A DNA stretch of 64,000 nucleotides, taken from contig NZ_CP030104.1 of NCBI RefSeq assembly GCF_003269425.1, forward strand, positions 558,001 through 622,000, read 5' to 3'. Origin of the DNA: Flagellimonas maritima (GTDB taxonomy: Bacteria; Bacteroidota; Bacteroidia; Flavobacteriales; Flavobacteriaceae). This document shows positions 18,288 through 27,242 of this stretch, piece after piece (the first letter of the stretch is position 1; every line of letters starts with the position of its first letter). The notes under the pieces are model-generated. The model was not told where the DNA came from, searched no databases, and saw only the letters and a program-made list of their open reading frames with translations. A program made the translations under genes and the position numbers.

Positions 18288-19580
18288 ATGAAATCACTAA
18301 TAAAAGTAATATTAACGATGGTGGTTTTACTAGTGAACCAATCCTGTAAATATAAAAGTGTCAAAACAGAAGAAAATCAAACCCTAATACAGAAAGAAGT
18401 GACAGCGAAAGATATTTTAGGAAATCCAAAGTACTTGGCAATATCTTATGGTGGGTACAGAAAAACCTCAAGAGATGTTCAACCGACTATTAACGAGCTA
18501 AAAGAAGACATGAAGATTCTTTCTGCGATGGGCATTAAAATTTTGAGAACCTATAATGTTCAATTACAACAAGCATCTAATTTGCTGAAAGCCATAAAGG
18601 AGTTAAAAAACGAGGATGAAACCTTTGAAATGTATGTAATGTTGGGCGCATGGATTGATTGTAAAAATGCGTGGACTGGAGAGACCCCTGACCATGATGT
18701 GGAAAGCGAACAAAACGAGGGTGAAATTGCCCGAGCCGTAACATTAGCCAATCAATATCCTGATATTGTAAAAATCATTGCCGTAGGCAACGAAGCTATG
18801 GTAAAATGGGCTACAAGCTATTATGTTCAGCCAAGTGTCATATTAAAATGGGTGAATCATCTTCAAGACTTAAAGAAAAGTGGGGAACTATCCAAAGATT
18901 TATGGATAACCAGCTCAGACGATTTCGCCTCTTGGGGAGGTGGCGATAAAAGCTATCATACTGAAAACCTTGAAAAACTTATAAAGGCGGTCGACTATAT
19001 CTCCATGCATACTTATCCATACCATAATACACATTACAATCCAGAATTTTGGGGCGTACCTAAAGATGAGGAACAACTCTCCGACATCCAGAAAATTGAT
19101 GCTGCAATGATTAGGGCAAAGGATTTTGCGATAAATCAATATAGTGCTGTTAAAAAATATATGGAAAGCCTGGGTGTTGACAAACCCATACATATAGGAG
19201 AAACAGGTTGGGCAACAGTATCCAATGGATTTTACGGGCCAACGGGGTCCAAGGCTACGGATGAGTATAAAGAAGCGGCATATCATAACCTCATTAGGAT
19301 GTGGACAAATTCTGAAGGGATTTCATGTTTTTACTTTGAAGCGTTTAACGAGCAATGGAAAGATGCGGAAAATTCTTTAGGGTCTGAGAATCATTTTGGT
19401 CTTTTTACCATTGATGGAAAAGCAAAATATGCCCTATGGGATATGGTCGACAAAGGAATTTTTGAGGGTCTGACCAGAAACGGAAATTCAATCACCAAGA
19501 CTTACAGTGGTGATAAAGCAGCGTTGATGAAAGATGTCCTTGTACCACCCTCAAAAAAAGAACAAGCTATCACTCATTAA
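18288..19580 (+). CDS. GH17-like beta-1,3-glucanase, lipoprotein
   Basis: The 430-residue protein has a lipobox (NQSC, Cys20). The catalytic barrel shows both GH17 hallmarks: IIAVGNEAMVKW with acid/base Glu169 and PIHIGETGWATV with nucleophile Glu305. The YISMHTYPYH strand and the late YFEAFNEQWK loop are also typical of bacterial GH17-like glucanases. GH17 enzymes cut linear beta-1,3-glucan or transfer beta-1,3-glucosyl units. The lipid anchor puts this one in the envelope, unlike the second GH17-like protein of the cluster (22707-23594). Its stop codon is one base from the start of the GH30 gene, so the two are almost certainly co-transcribed and translationally linked. Confidence 0.88.
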   Translation: MKSLIKVILTMVVLLVNQSCKYKSVKTEENQTLIQKEVTAKDILGNPKYLAISYGGYRKTSRDVQPTINELKEDMKILSAMGIKILRTYNVQLQQASNLLKAIKELKNEDETFEMYVMLGAWIDCKNAWTGETPDHDVESEQNEGEIARAVTLANQYPDIVKIIAVGNEAMVKWATSYYVQPSVILKWVNHLQDLKKSGELSKDLWITSSDDFASWGGGDKSYHTENLEKLIKAVDYISMHTYPYHNTHYNPEFWGVPKDEEQLSDIQKIDAAMIRAKDFAINQYSAVKKYMESLGVDKPIHIGETGWATVSNGFYGPTGSKATDEYKEAAYHNLIRMWTNSEGISCFYFEAFNEQWKDAENSLGSENHFGLFTIDGKAKYALWDMVDKGIFEGLTRNGNSITKTYSGDKAALMKDVLVPPSKKEQAITH

Positions 19581-19581
19581 A

Positions 19582-21087
19582 ATGAAAAAGTTTAACAAAT
19601 TTAATTTCATAATTACATTGGCCCTAGCACTGAGCGCTTGCAGCGTAGATAATAAATTGAAGGTAGAAGTATATGAAACTTCGGCCCAAGGAAATAAATT
19701 GACCAAGATAACGGACTTTCCGCCTCAAAAAGTAAAAGCGCAGATAAAACTGCTGCCCGATCAAAACTTTCAGACCATAACTGGATTTGGCGGTTCTTTT
19801 ACGGAAGCCTCTGCTTACCTGCTCAACCAATTGGGTCAAGAAAACCGAAAAAAAATCATCGCCGCCTATTTTGGCGATGAAGGTTCGCGGTATTCGTTGA
19901 CAAGAACACATATGAACTCTTGTGATTTTTCCTTATCCAACTATTCTTATGCGCCTGTTGAAGGGGATTTGGAATTAAAGCACTTTTCCATAGATGAGGA
20001 TAGAGATGATATTATACCCTTTATCAAAGAAGCAATGGCTGTCTCCAAAGATGGATTCAAGATTCTGGCATCCCCATGGACAGCACCACCTTGGATGAAA
20101 AACAACAAAGATTGGAGAGGCGGAAAGCTTCTTCCCGAATATTATGATACTTGGGCACTGTTCTTCTCTAAATATATAGATGCCTATAAATTGGAGGATA
20201 TAGATATTTGGGGCTTTACCGTTGAAAATGAGCCATTGGGGAACAACAATAACTGGGAAAGTATGCATTTCACTCCAGAAGAAATGACCAATTTTGTGAA
20301 GTTTCACTTAGGTCCAAAATTAGAAACTGATGGACATGAAGCAAAAATTCTGGGTTATGATCAAAATCGTGGAGAAGAATTGGAAGAATGGGTAAAAGTG
20401 ATGTTCAAGAATGAGGCTTCATCAAAATATTTTGATGGAACAGCCATTCACTGGTATGCCAGCACCTATGATTGGTTTCCAGAATCGCTGCAATTTGCAC
20501 ATAACGCTGCTCCCTCAAAATATTTGATACAATCCGAGGCTTGTGTTGATGCCGAAATCCCCAAATGGAAAGATGACAAGTGGTATTGGTCCAAAGAAGC
20601 TACGGATTGGGGCTGGGACTGGGCGCCCGAGCATGAAAAACACCTACATCCAAAATACGCGCCCGTATATCGTTATGCCCGTGATATTATTGGATGTCTA
20701 AACAATTGGGTAGACGGTTGGATAGATTGGAACATGATCTTGGATACACAAGGCGGTCCAAACTGGTTTAAAAATTGGTGTGTGGCACCAGTAATTGTTG
20801 ATCCAGATAAAGATGAAGTATATTTTACTCCCATTTATTATACCCTTACCCATTTCAGCAAGTATATTAGACCAGGTGCAACTCGTATTGGATTTGAGAA
20901 CTCAGACGATTCCTTGATGGTAACTGCTGTTAAAAATCCAGATGATACGATTGTTATTGTAATCTTGAACCAAGACTTGAAACCCAAGAGTTTTAAAGTC
21001 TTTTTAGATGATGATTTCAAAGAAATTTCCATTAGTCCACAAGCTATTCAAACTATCATTATTGATAAAACCACCGATGCTAACTAA
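19582..21087 (+). CDS. GH30 family glucanase (beta-1,6-glucanase-like), lipoprotein
   Basis: The ATG at 19582 gives 501 residues with a lipobox (LALSAC, Cys20); the longer frame from 19534 overlaps the GH17 gene and is rejected. GH30 hallmarks are FQTITGFGGSFTEASAYLL near the N-terminus, LASPWTAPPWMK, acid/base Glu217 in GFTVENEPL, and nucleophile Glu319 in LIQSEACVD. The C-terminal part forms the beta-sandwich that packs on the barrel (MVTAVKNPDDTIVIVILNQD). The sequence resembles the glucosylceramidase/beta-1,6-glucanase subgroups (GH30_1/GH30_3). In a laminarin locus the natural role is removal of beta-1,6-linked glucose branches so that GH16, GH17 and GH3 can work on the backbone. The substrate is inferred from context. 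Confidence 0.9.
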   Translation: MKKFNKFNFIITLALALSACSVDNKLKVEVYETSAQGNKLTKITDFPPQKVKAQIKLLPDQNFQTITGFGGSFTEASAYLLNQLGQENRKKIIAAYFGDEGSRYSLTRTHMNSCDFSLSNYSYAPVEGDLELKHFSIDEDRDDIIPFIKEAMAVSKDGFKILASPWTAPPWMKNNKDWRGGKLLPEYYDTWALFFSKYIDAYKLEDIDIWGFTVENEPLGNNNNWESMHFTPEEMTNFVKFHLGPKLETDGHEAKILGYDQNRGEELEEWVKVMFKNEASSKYFDGTAIHWYASTYDWFPESLQFAHNAAPSKYLIQSEACVDAEIPKWKDDKWYWSKEATDWGWDWAPEHEKHLHPKYAPVYRYARDIIGCLNNWVDGWIDWNMILDTQGGPNWFKNWCVAPVIVDPDKDEVYFTPIYYTLTHFSKYIRPGATRIGFENSDDSLMVTAVKNPDDTIVIVILNQDLKPKSFKVFLDDDFKEISISPQAIQTIIIDKTTDAN

Positions 21088-21098
21088 AACTCATTGAC

Positions 21099-22664
21099 AT
21101 GCCTAAGATAAAAGCGATTAACAAAGATAAAGTTCCAGTTGGACAAAAAGCTGCTTTTGGAGCAGGTCATTTTATTCTGAACATATTACCCGGAACACTG
21201 GGTGTCTTCATCCAGTTCTTTTTACTTACTGCATGGGGGGTTGATCCATTGTGGGCAGGACTTTTGGGAGGATTGCCAAGAATATTTGATTCGATAACAG
21301 ACCCGATAATGGGTTTCATTTCTGACAATACAAAATCCAAGTTTGGAAGAAGAAGACCCTACATTTTTGTTGGTGCCATCATAAGTGGACTGCTTTTCTT
21401 TCTAATGTGGCAAATTGACGATAATGCTTCTGAGTCCTATATCATTTGGCACGTAATGATTCTTCAATTGCTATTCCTTATTGGTAATACCATGTTTGCG
21501 ACGCCATTGGTGGGTCTGGGCTATGAAATGACCTCAGATTATAACGAGCGTACCCGTTTGATGGCTTTTTCCAATACCATGGGCCAAATTGCATGGATGA
21601 TAGTTCCATGGCTGTACGTTATTATTCCAGATTCGAACACGTTCAACACACAAACCGAAGGCGTACGAACCATGGCCTTAATCGTTGGCGTAATGTGCGT
21701 TGTCTTTGGAATATTACCTGCGTTGTTTTGTAAAGGTATTGACGCTTCCAACATGGAGAACCGTAAAGAAATTAATTTTAAAACCCTTGCTGTAAACTTA
21801 AAAGAATTATGGGCCGGGATTATACAAGTCTCCAAAAACAAGCCGTTTATGAAACTCTGTGGCGCTACATTTTTAGTTTTTAACGGTTTTCAATTGGTAG
21901 CGGCATTTGGTGTTTTTATTATTGTTTTCTATATGTATAGTGGTAGTTACGATATGGCAGGTACTTGGCCGGCGTGGTTCAACACGATCAATGCAATGAT
22001 AACTGCCTTTATAGTTATCCCTATAATTTCTAGAATGGCAAATAAATGGGGCAAAAGAAAAGCATTTATTATTTCTACTGTTCTTTCGATCATTGGCTAC
22101 ATATTAAAATGGTGGGGATTTGATAAAGAATTGAACAGTCAATTTAACCAAACTGAATTTGGCAAAAGCTTAAATTCAGGAGTAGGTTCCATTTTCGAGA
22201 GCATAAACCCATTTCTGGACAGTATAGGAATGTCATGGTTTAGTATAGATCCTGGCAGTGAAGTGCCATGGCTTATATTTTTACCGATTCCTTTATTTGC
22301 TTTCGGGATGGGAGGATTGTTTACATTGATGATGTCCATGACAGCAGATGTCTGTGATTTGGACGAATTAAACAATGGCATGCCAAGGAAAGAAGGCACC
22401 TTTGGTGCTATTTACTGGCTAATGGTTAAAATAGGACAGTCCATTGCGCTTGTTCTAGGCGGTGTTATTTTAAAAATTGTAGGTTTTGATCCTAATATTA
22501 CTGTGCAAACCGCAGAGACAATGAATGACCTTAGAATAGCTGACATATTAGTCCCTTCTCTAACGGCAGCACTTGCGGTTTGGGTGATGTGGACATATAG
22601 TCTATCTGAAAAAAAAGCTAAAGAAATTAAAGCACAATTGGTCAAGCGTAGAGGAGAACTTTAG
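21099..22664 (+). CDS. GPH-family sugar:cation symporter (MFS)
   Basis: This 521-residue inner-membrane protein has about 12 TM segments. The glycoside-pentoside-hexuronide:cation symporter pattern is clear: PRIFDSITDPIMGFISDNT (60-78) with Asp64 and Asp68, followed by KFGRRRPYIFVG and, later, MTADVCDLDELNNGMPRKEG. Between the halves there is an extra ~60-residue periplasmic or cytoplasmic loop (about 345-385) rich in Asn, Phe and Ser. The family imports glycosides by Na+ or H+ symport. It begins 11 bases after the GH30 gene and is followed by a cytoplasmic GH17-like enzyme, so it likely imports glucose or short beta-glucosides made by the envelope hydrolases. Confidence 0.92.
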   Translation: MPKIKAINKDKVPVGQKAAFGAGHFILNILPGTLGVFIQFFLLTAWGVDPLWAGLLGGLPRIFDSITDPIMGFISDNTKSKFGRRRPYIFVGAIISGLLFFLMWQIDDNASESYIIWHVMILQLLFLIGNTMFATPLVGLGYEMTSDYNERTRLMAFSNTMGQIAWMIVPWLYVIIPDSNTFNTQTEGVRTMALIVGVMCVVFGILPALFCKGIDASNMENRKEINFKTLAVNLKELWAGIIQVSKNKPFMKLCGATFLVFNGFQLVAAFGVFIIVFYMYSGSYDMAGTWPAWFNTINAMITAFIVIPIISRMANKWGKRKAFIISTVLSIIGYILKWWGFDKELNSQFNQTEFGKSLNSGVGSIFESINPFLDSIGMSWFSIDPGSEVPWLIFLPIPLFAFGMGGLFTLMMSMTADVCDLDELNNGMPRKEGTFGAIYWLMVKIGQSIALVLGGVILKIVGFDPNITVQTAETMNDLRIADILVPSLTAALAVWVMWTYSLSEKKAKEIKAQLVKRRGEL

Positions 22665-22706
22665 CCTAAATTTGAATAAATGAAAAGTACAATTTAAAGG
22701 AACATT

Positions 22707-23594
22707 ATGTCGTCATCAAGAAAAGAAAAGTTTTTGGCATTAGCTGCCCTTGATTATGCAGGCAAGACCACAAAAGAACTTAAAAAACTTTGTAAGGAGG
22801 TTTTGGAAGGTGGAATGCATGGTCTTTGTTTTAGTCCGTATGAAGAAGGGCAAAAACCAGGTGAACAGATTACAGAAGAACAGATCAGAAGAAGAATGGA
22901 GATAATTAGCCCGTATACAGATTGGATCCGTTCTTTTTCCTGTACCGAGGGAAACGAATTGATTCCTAAAATTGCCAGGGAATTTGGCATTAAGACCATG
23001 GTGGGTGCATGGCTTGGAGATGACCCAAAGATCAATGAAAAGGAGGTAACCAATCTGATTCAAATGGCCAAAGAGGGGCATGTGGATATCGCTGCTGTTG
23101 GAAATGAAGTATTGTTGAGGGGCGACCTAACTGAGGATGAACTACTTGAATTCATGGACCGTGTAAAACAAGCTATTCCTGACGTACCAATGGGATATGT
23201 GGATGCGTATTACGAGTTTTCGGATCATCCGAGAATCGCGGACGCTTGTGATATAATTTTAGCCAATTGCTATCCATTTTGGGAAGGATGTGATTTGGAC
23301 TATTCCTTATTGTATATGAAGGATATGTATCAAAGAGCGCTGAAAGCGGGCAATGGTAAAAAAGTAATTATCTCTGAAACAGGTTGGCCCAGTCAGGGAA
23401 CCAGTTTGGAAGGAGCATATCCATCCTTGGACAATATGTTGAAATACTTTATGAATACCCAAAAATGGGCTCAGGAAGACGATATCGAAATTTTCTATTT
23501 TTCATCTTTTGATGAATCATGGAAGATAGGTGCTGAAGGTGACGTGGGGGCGTATTGGGGACTTTGGGACAAGGATGAAATAAGAAAATTTTAA
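22707..23594 (+). CDS. GH17-like enzyme without signal peptide (cytoplasmic)
   Basis: The 295-residue protein has the GH17 barrel with acid/base Glu134 in AAVGNEVLLRGD and nucleophile Glu224 in VIISETGWPSQG, the latter the classic GH17 pattern. It starts MSSSRKEKFLALAALDYAGK with no hydrophobic signal, so it is predicted cytoplasmic, which is uncommon for GH17 endo-glucanases. It directly follows the GPH symporter gene, suggesting that it processes imported oligosaccharides, either by hydrolysis or by beta-1,3-glucosyl transfer. It is the last gene of the cluster; its stop is 8 bases from the convergent clpS stop and no terminator hairpin is visible between them. Confidence 0.85.
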   Translation: MSSSRKEKFLALAALDYAGKTTKELKKLCKEVLEGGMHGLCFSPYEEGQKPGEQITEEQIRRRMEIISPYTDWIRSFSCTEGNELIPKIAREFGIKTMVGAWLGDDPKINEKEVTNLIQMAKEGHVDIAAVGNEVLLRGDLTEDELLEFMDRVKQAIPDVPMGYVDAYYEFSDHPRIADACDIILANCYPFWEGCDLDYSLLYMKDMYQRALKAGNGKKVIISETGWPSQGTSLEGAYPSLDNMLKYFMNTQKWAQEDDIEIFYFSSFDESWKIGAEGDVGAYWGLWDKDEIRKF

Positions 23595-23602
23595 TATTTT
23601 AT

Positions 23603-23878
23603 CTATACTATTTCAGCACTAAGACCTGCCTGAAGCAATTTGGAGCACTTTGGCTCTAAATAGGTATATTCCCCTGTTTTTACAGTACACTTTCCATTGT
23701 AGTGAACGATCAATGAGCATTGTTCCGCTTGCTCTGCAGTATGTTCGCATACGTTTATCAAGGTTTCAATGACATGGTCAAAAGTGTTTACATCATCATT
23801 AAAAAGGACAATCTCGTTCTGCTTTACCGTTTCTTCTTCAAGAAGTAATTCTTCTGAAACTTTTTCTTTAATTCCCAT
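23603..23878 (-). CDS. clpS: ClpS, adaptor for the ClpAP-type protease
   Basis: Started at ATG 23878, the 91-residue protein matches ClpS: an N-terminal acidic tail, NEIVLFNDDVNTFDHVIETL (the N-degron pocket region with NDD) and the C-terminal helices. ClpS delivers N-end-rule substrates to the Clp ATPase in the cytoplasm. The longer frame from 23926 would overlap prmA and is unlikely. It overlaps nothing at this start, and lies 20 bases downstream of the prmA stop, so prmA and clpS are probably one transcript with tpiA upstream. Confidence 0.93.
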   Translation of the reverse strand: MGIKEKVSEELLLEEETVKQNEIVLFNDDVNTFDHVIETLINVCEHTAEQAEQCSLIVHYNGKCTVKTGEYTYLEPKCSKLLQAGLSAEIV

Positions 23879-23898
23879 GATTGTTGAATTAATCAATT

Positions 23899-24726
23899 CT
23901 AATTTACATATTTTACGGAAACCCAATTATTCTTTTCCAATTTTTTTTCAAATTGCAGATTATGAATGCTACATTTTGAGGAAATTGCATCTAAATCCTT
24001 TAAATAAAAACCACTTAGAAAAAGTGCCCCATCAGGATTTAAACAATCTGAGTAAATGGAAATATCTTCAAGTAAAACATTTCTATTGATGTTCGCGATT
24101 ATAACATCGTATTTTTTTCCTACCAACAAACTACTATCTCCTTGATAAACTTTTATATGATTTCGGTTATTCCTTTCTACATTTTCCTTGGAATTCAAAA
24201 AACACCATTCATCAACGTCAATGGCGTCTACTGATTTGGCTCCTTTCATATCGGCAAGAATTGCCAAAACTCCTGTGCCACAACCCATATCCAAAACCGA
24301 TTTACCTTCTAAATTTGAATCAAGAATTTGTTGCAGCATCATATGAGTGGTCTCATGGTGCCCTGTTCCAAAACTCATTTTAGGTTCGATGATTATGTCA
24401 TACTGTAGATTTTCGGCCCTGTGAAAAGGTGCTCTTACCATGCACCTATCACCTACCTTGATTTGGTGAAAATTCTTTTCCCACTCGGCATTCCAGTTTT
24501 GCTGTGGAATTTCCTTATGGGACCAGCTAATTTGAAAATCAGGATTCTTCAGGATGAAAACGTCATTCAATATATCTTCTTCCCATTCAGATTTTAAAAT
24601 ATAGGCCAAAAGTCCAATTTCGCTTTTAATAAAACTCTCAAAACCTTTTTCGCCCAATTCAGCGATCAAAATATCAGTGGCTGGCTGTTTAGGAGAAATA
24701 CTGAAGCTGTACTCGATATAAATCAA
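23899..24726 (-). CDS. prmA: Ribosomal protein L11 methyltransferase PrmA
   Basis: The 275-residue protein has the PrmA-specific EPKMSFGTGHHETT motif (114-127), the SAM-binding loop SVLDMGCGTGVLAI (143-156) and the IIANINRNVL motif that marks the active site. PrmA trimethylates ribosomal protein L11 in the cytoplasm. No ATG is available: the frame starts at TTG 24726, 14 bases after the tpiA stop, and the resulting MIYIEYSFSI start matches the usual N-terminus. The order tpiA-prmA-clpS is common in Flavobacteriaceae, from general knowledge. Confidence 0.93.
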   Translation of the reverse strand: MIYIEYSFSISPKQPATDILIAELGEKGFESFIKSEIGLLAYILKSEWEEDILNDVFILKNPDFQISWSHKEIPQQNWNAEWEKNFHQIKVGDRCMVRAPFHRAENLQYDIIIEPKMSFGTGHHETTHMMLQQILDSNLEGKSVLDMGCGTGVLAILADMKGAKSVDAIDVDEWCFLNSKENVERNNRNHIKVYQGDSSLLVGKKYDVIIANINRNVLLEDISIYSDCLNPDGALFLSGFYLKDLDAISSKCSIHNLQFEKKLEKNNWVSVKYVN

Positions 24727-24740
24727 ATTTGAAACTGATT

Positions 24741-25490
24741 TTAGATTGCTTTGATGATACTTACAAAGTCATCTCCTTTTAGAGAAGCTCCACCTATAAG
24801 ACCGCCGTCTACGTCGGGCTTTGAAAAAATCTCCTCGGCGTTGGACGGTTTTACACTTCCGCCATATAAAATGGAAACCGCGTCCGCGATTGAATTGTTA
24901 TAGGCTTCTGAAATTGTTTTCCGTATAAAAGCATGCATTTCCTGCGCTTGTTCAGGGCTTGCGGTCTCACCGGTACCAATAGCCCAAACTGGCTCGTATG
25001 CCAATATAATGCTCCCCCATGCCTTGGCATCCAAATCAAAAAGACCGTTTTTTAATTGATGCTCCACTACGGAAAAGTGGTTGTCTGATTTTCTGTCTTC
25101 CAACTCTTCACCGAAACAGAAAATTACTTTCATACCTTTTCCCAAAGCAGCTTTCACTTTTTTGTTCAATAGTCCATCAGATTCCCCAAAAAGCGATCTT
25201 CTTTCAGAATGGCCTAGAATTACAATATCAACTTCAATATTCAATAACATATCTGCCGAAATCTCACCGGTGTAAGCACCATTTTCAGCATAGTGCATAT
25301 TTTGTGCAGCGACCTGTATTATAGATGAATCCAAGCTTTCCTTTGCAGCGGCCAAGTTCACAAAAGTCGGTGCCACAATAACCTCAGCATCTGTATCAGG
25401 TAGTTTGGCCGATAATTCTGTTAGCAATGTCTCGGTTTCTTCGAGATTTTTGTTCATTTTCCAATTTCCTGCTACTATTTTGGTTCTCAT
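24741..25490 (-). CDS. tpiA: Triosephosphate isomerase
   Basis: This 249-residue enzyme interconverts dihydroxyacetone phosphate and glyceraldehyde 3-phosphate in glycolysis and gluconeogenesis. Catalytic residues are visible: Asn9 and Lys11 in GNWKMN, His94 in LGHSERR, and Glu166 in AYEPVWAIGTG with loop 6 following. The phosphate-binding YGGSV and GLIGGASL motifs close the barrel. Length is normal. It follows the DoxX-redoxin gene by 25 bases and leads the prmA-clpS genes. Confidence 0.97.
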   Translation of the reverse strand: MRTKIVAGNWKMNKNLEETETLLTELSAKLPDTDAEVIVAPTFVNLAAAKESLDSSIIQVAAQNMHYAENGAYTGEISADMLLNIEVDIVILGHSERRSLFGESDGLLNKKVKAALGKGMKVIFCFGEELEDRKSDNHFSVVEHQLKNGLFDLDAKAWGSIILAYEPVWAIGTGETASPEQAQEMHAFIRKTISEAYNNSIADAVSILYGGSVKPSNAEEIFSKPDVDGGLIGGASLKGDDFVSIIKAI

Positions 25491-25515
25491 GTGCTCGTGT
25501 TTTTAATGTTTTTAT

Positions 25516-26610
25516 CTAGAAATCCAATTTATCCAAATCGTTATAATGTACCTTTTGTAAAATGGTGCCTTTTTCCAAAACCAATACCCCTGGATTGGAC
25601 CTTACAATCGTTTTCAATGTAGTTTCATCCGTAAAATAAAAATCCAGATCCAGATTGAACTTTGCTTTTATGTTTTCCGCCCTTTCTGAGCTGGAAGCTG
25701 ACATTCCCACTACGCTATAGCCTTTGTTTTTTGCATTTTCCGCTACTTTGGCAACTTCTGAAAAAACTTTTTCATTGCTTTTTGCCAAATCATAGGCTAT
25801 CACCATGACCAATTTATTTTCTTCCAAAATCTCGGAAGCTAGGTCCACACCATCTTTCTCTATAGTAAAATCATGGATTGGAGGTTCGTATCCCTCTTGT
25901 ATCTCAGTAGTTTCAACGTCAACGAACTCACCATCAACTTGCGGATATTCTCCATTGGTAACAACAATTTTATCGTTGCCATTCACTTTAAAACGCCAAG
26001 CATATTCATAGATAGCTTTTGGCGCATTGTTAGGTACGCGCATACCTTCTTGGATATTCGCGCCAATTTTGTAGGGCCTAAAATCTACCGAAGGCAAATG
26101 ATTCAGTACATGGTTGGCAAACAAAATACAAGCAAATAGCGATATACCAGCGATAATCCAATTGATTTTCGGATTAAAAATTGGCAATATATACTTTCTC
26201 CCAAAAAACAGAATAAGTATCAACACGAAAAGAATGATGTCTTTTGTAAAAGATTCCCATGGGGTCAATTTTATGGCATCACCAAAGCAACCACAATCGG
26301 TTACTTTGTTGAAATAGGCTGAATAAAAAGTTAAAAACGTGAAGAAAACTATCATCAACAGCAAGCTCCACAACGTAAATTTTGGTTTGACCCCTATAAG
26401 CAACAGTACTCCTAAAATCACTTCAACAATAACCACAAAAATAGAAACACCCAGAGCAAAAGGCATTAAAAAAGGAAGGTCCAATACGCCCTGGCTAAAA
26501 TATTCTTCCAGTTTAAATGAGAACCCAACGGGGTCGTTCAATTTTATAAGTCCGCTTACAATGAATAAGATACCAACAAAAATTCTGGAAATCCATACCA
26601 AATACTTCAT
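25516..26610 (-). CDS. DoxX-like membrane protein with C-terminal redoxin-like domain
   Basis: The 364-residue protein has four TM segments of DoxX type in residues 1-150 (starting RIFVGILFIVSGLIKLNDP, with VTDCGCFGD in a loop, the MauE/DoxX signature), one more TM around 150-170, and a soluble C-terminal domain (~235-364) resembling a thioredoxin fold (LVMVIAYDLAKSNEKVFSEV). No CxxC is seen in the C-terminal part, so it may not be redox active. It matches the BT_3928-type family conserved next to tpiA in Bacteroidota. It overlaps the DUF1599 gene stop by 4 bases, which implies translational coupling. The function is unknown; a role in envelope thiol or redox handling is inference. Confidence 0.85.
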   Translation of the reverse strand: MKYLVWISRIFVGILFIVSGLIKLNDPVGFSFKLEEYFSQGVLDLPFLMPFALGVSIFVVIVEVILGVLLLIGVKPKFTLWSLLLMIVFFTFLTFYSAYFNKVTDCGCFGDAIKLTPWESFTKDIILFVLILILFFGRKYILPIFNPKINWIIAGISLFACILFANHVLNHLPSVDFRPYKIGANIQEGMRVPNNAPKAIYEYAWRFKVNGNDKIVVTNGEYPQVDGEFVDVETTEIQEGYEPPIHDFTIEKDGVDLASEILEENKLVMVIAYDLAKSNEKVFSEVAKVAENAKNKGYSVVGMSASSSERAENIKAKFNLDLDFYFTDETTLKTIVRSNPGVLVLEKGTILQKVHYNDLDKLDF

Positions 26611-27149
26611 GACTTTTCGTTTAGATGAATCAACGCAAATACTGCATAATTGATAATATCTTGATAATTGGCATCTATTCCCTCGCTTACCAATGTTGCC
26701 CCTTTGTTATCTTCAATCTGTTTTACCCGAAGTAACTTTTGCAGTATTAGATCGGTCAATGAGCTTACTCGCATATCCCGCCATGCTTCGCCATAATCGT
26801 GGTTTTTGTTTTCCATGAGGGTTTTGGTTGTGGCGACCTCTTTGTCATAAAGTGCAATAGCATCATCCGCCTCCAAATCAGGTTGTTCGGCAACTCCTTT
26901 TTTCAATTGAATCAATGCCATGATGGAATAATTTATTATCCCGATAAATTCAGATTGCTCCCCTTCATCAATTTTCCGTACTTCGTTTTGCTGTAAACTT
27001 CGTATGCGCTGTGCTTTAATAAATATTTGGTCCGTTAAGGAGGGAAGTCTCAAAATTCGCCAAGCCGTACCATAATCCTTTGTTTTTTTGAGAAATAATT
27101 CTCGGCAGGTCTTGATTACTTTATCATATTGTTGGGAAGTCTGCTGCAT
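26607..27149 (-). CDS. DUF1599 domain protein
   Basis: The 180-residue protein has two copies of a ~75-residue helical repeat: KKTKDYGTAWRILRLPSLTD (about 16-35) and ENKNHDYGEAWRDMRVSSLTD (about 110-130), each followed by a KxxRIRxL/KLLRVKQIE helix. This duplication defines DUF1599. The nucleotide-pyrophosphohydrolase-like DYGxAWR motif suggests a metal- or nucleotide-binding all-alpha fold, but no activity is established. It begins the minus-strand operon with doxX-tpiA-prmA-clpS and is divergent from folP. A TATCTTTG sequence at 27214-27207 resembles the Bacteroidota -7 box, though no good -33 partner was found. Confidence 0.9.
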   Translation of the reverse strand: MQQTSQQYDKVIKTCRELFLKKTKDYGTAWRILRLPSLTDQIFIKAQRIRSLQQNEVRKIDEGEQSEFIGIINYSIMALIQLKKGVAEQPDLEADDAIALYDKEVATTKTLMENKNHDYGEAWRDMRVSSLTDLILQKLLRVKQIEDNKGATLVSEGIDANYQDIINYAVFALIHLNEKS

Positions 27150-27242
27150 GTATTCTTGCTAATTTGCGTAAATTTCGTCCAAACTAAAGTGCTGTAAAAA
27201 CAGTATCAAAGATAATGAAACGCAACAAAGCAGGTATTTTTT

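Noticed and set aside
19534..19581. Longer start for the GH30 gene overlapping GH17
   Set aside because: It would place 16 charged residues before a clear lipoprotein signal peptide that starts at ATG 19582.
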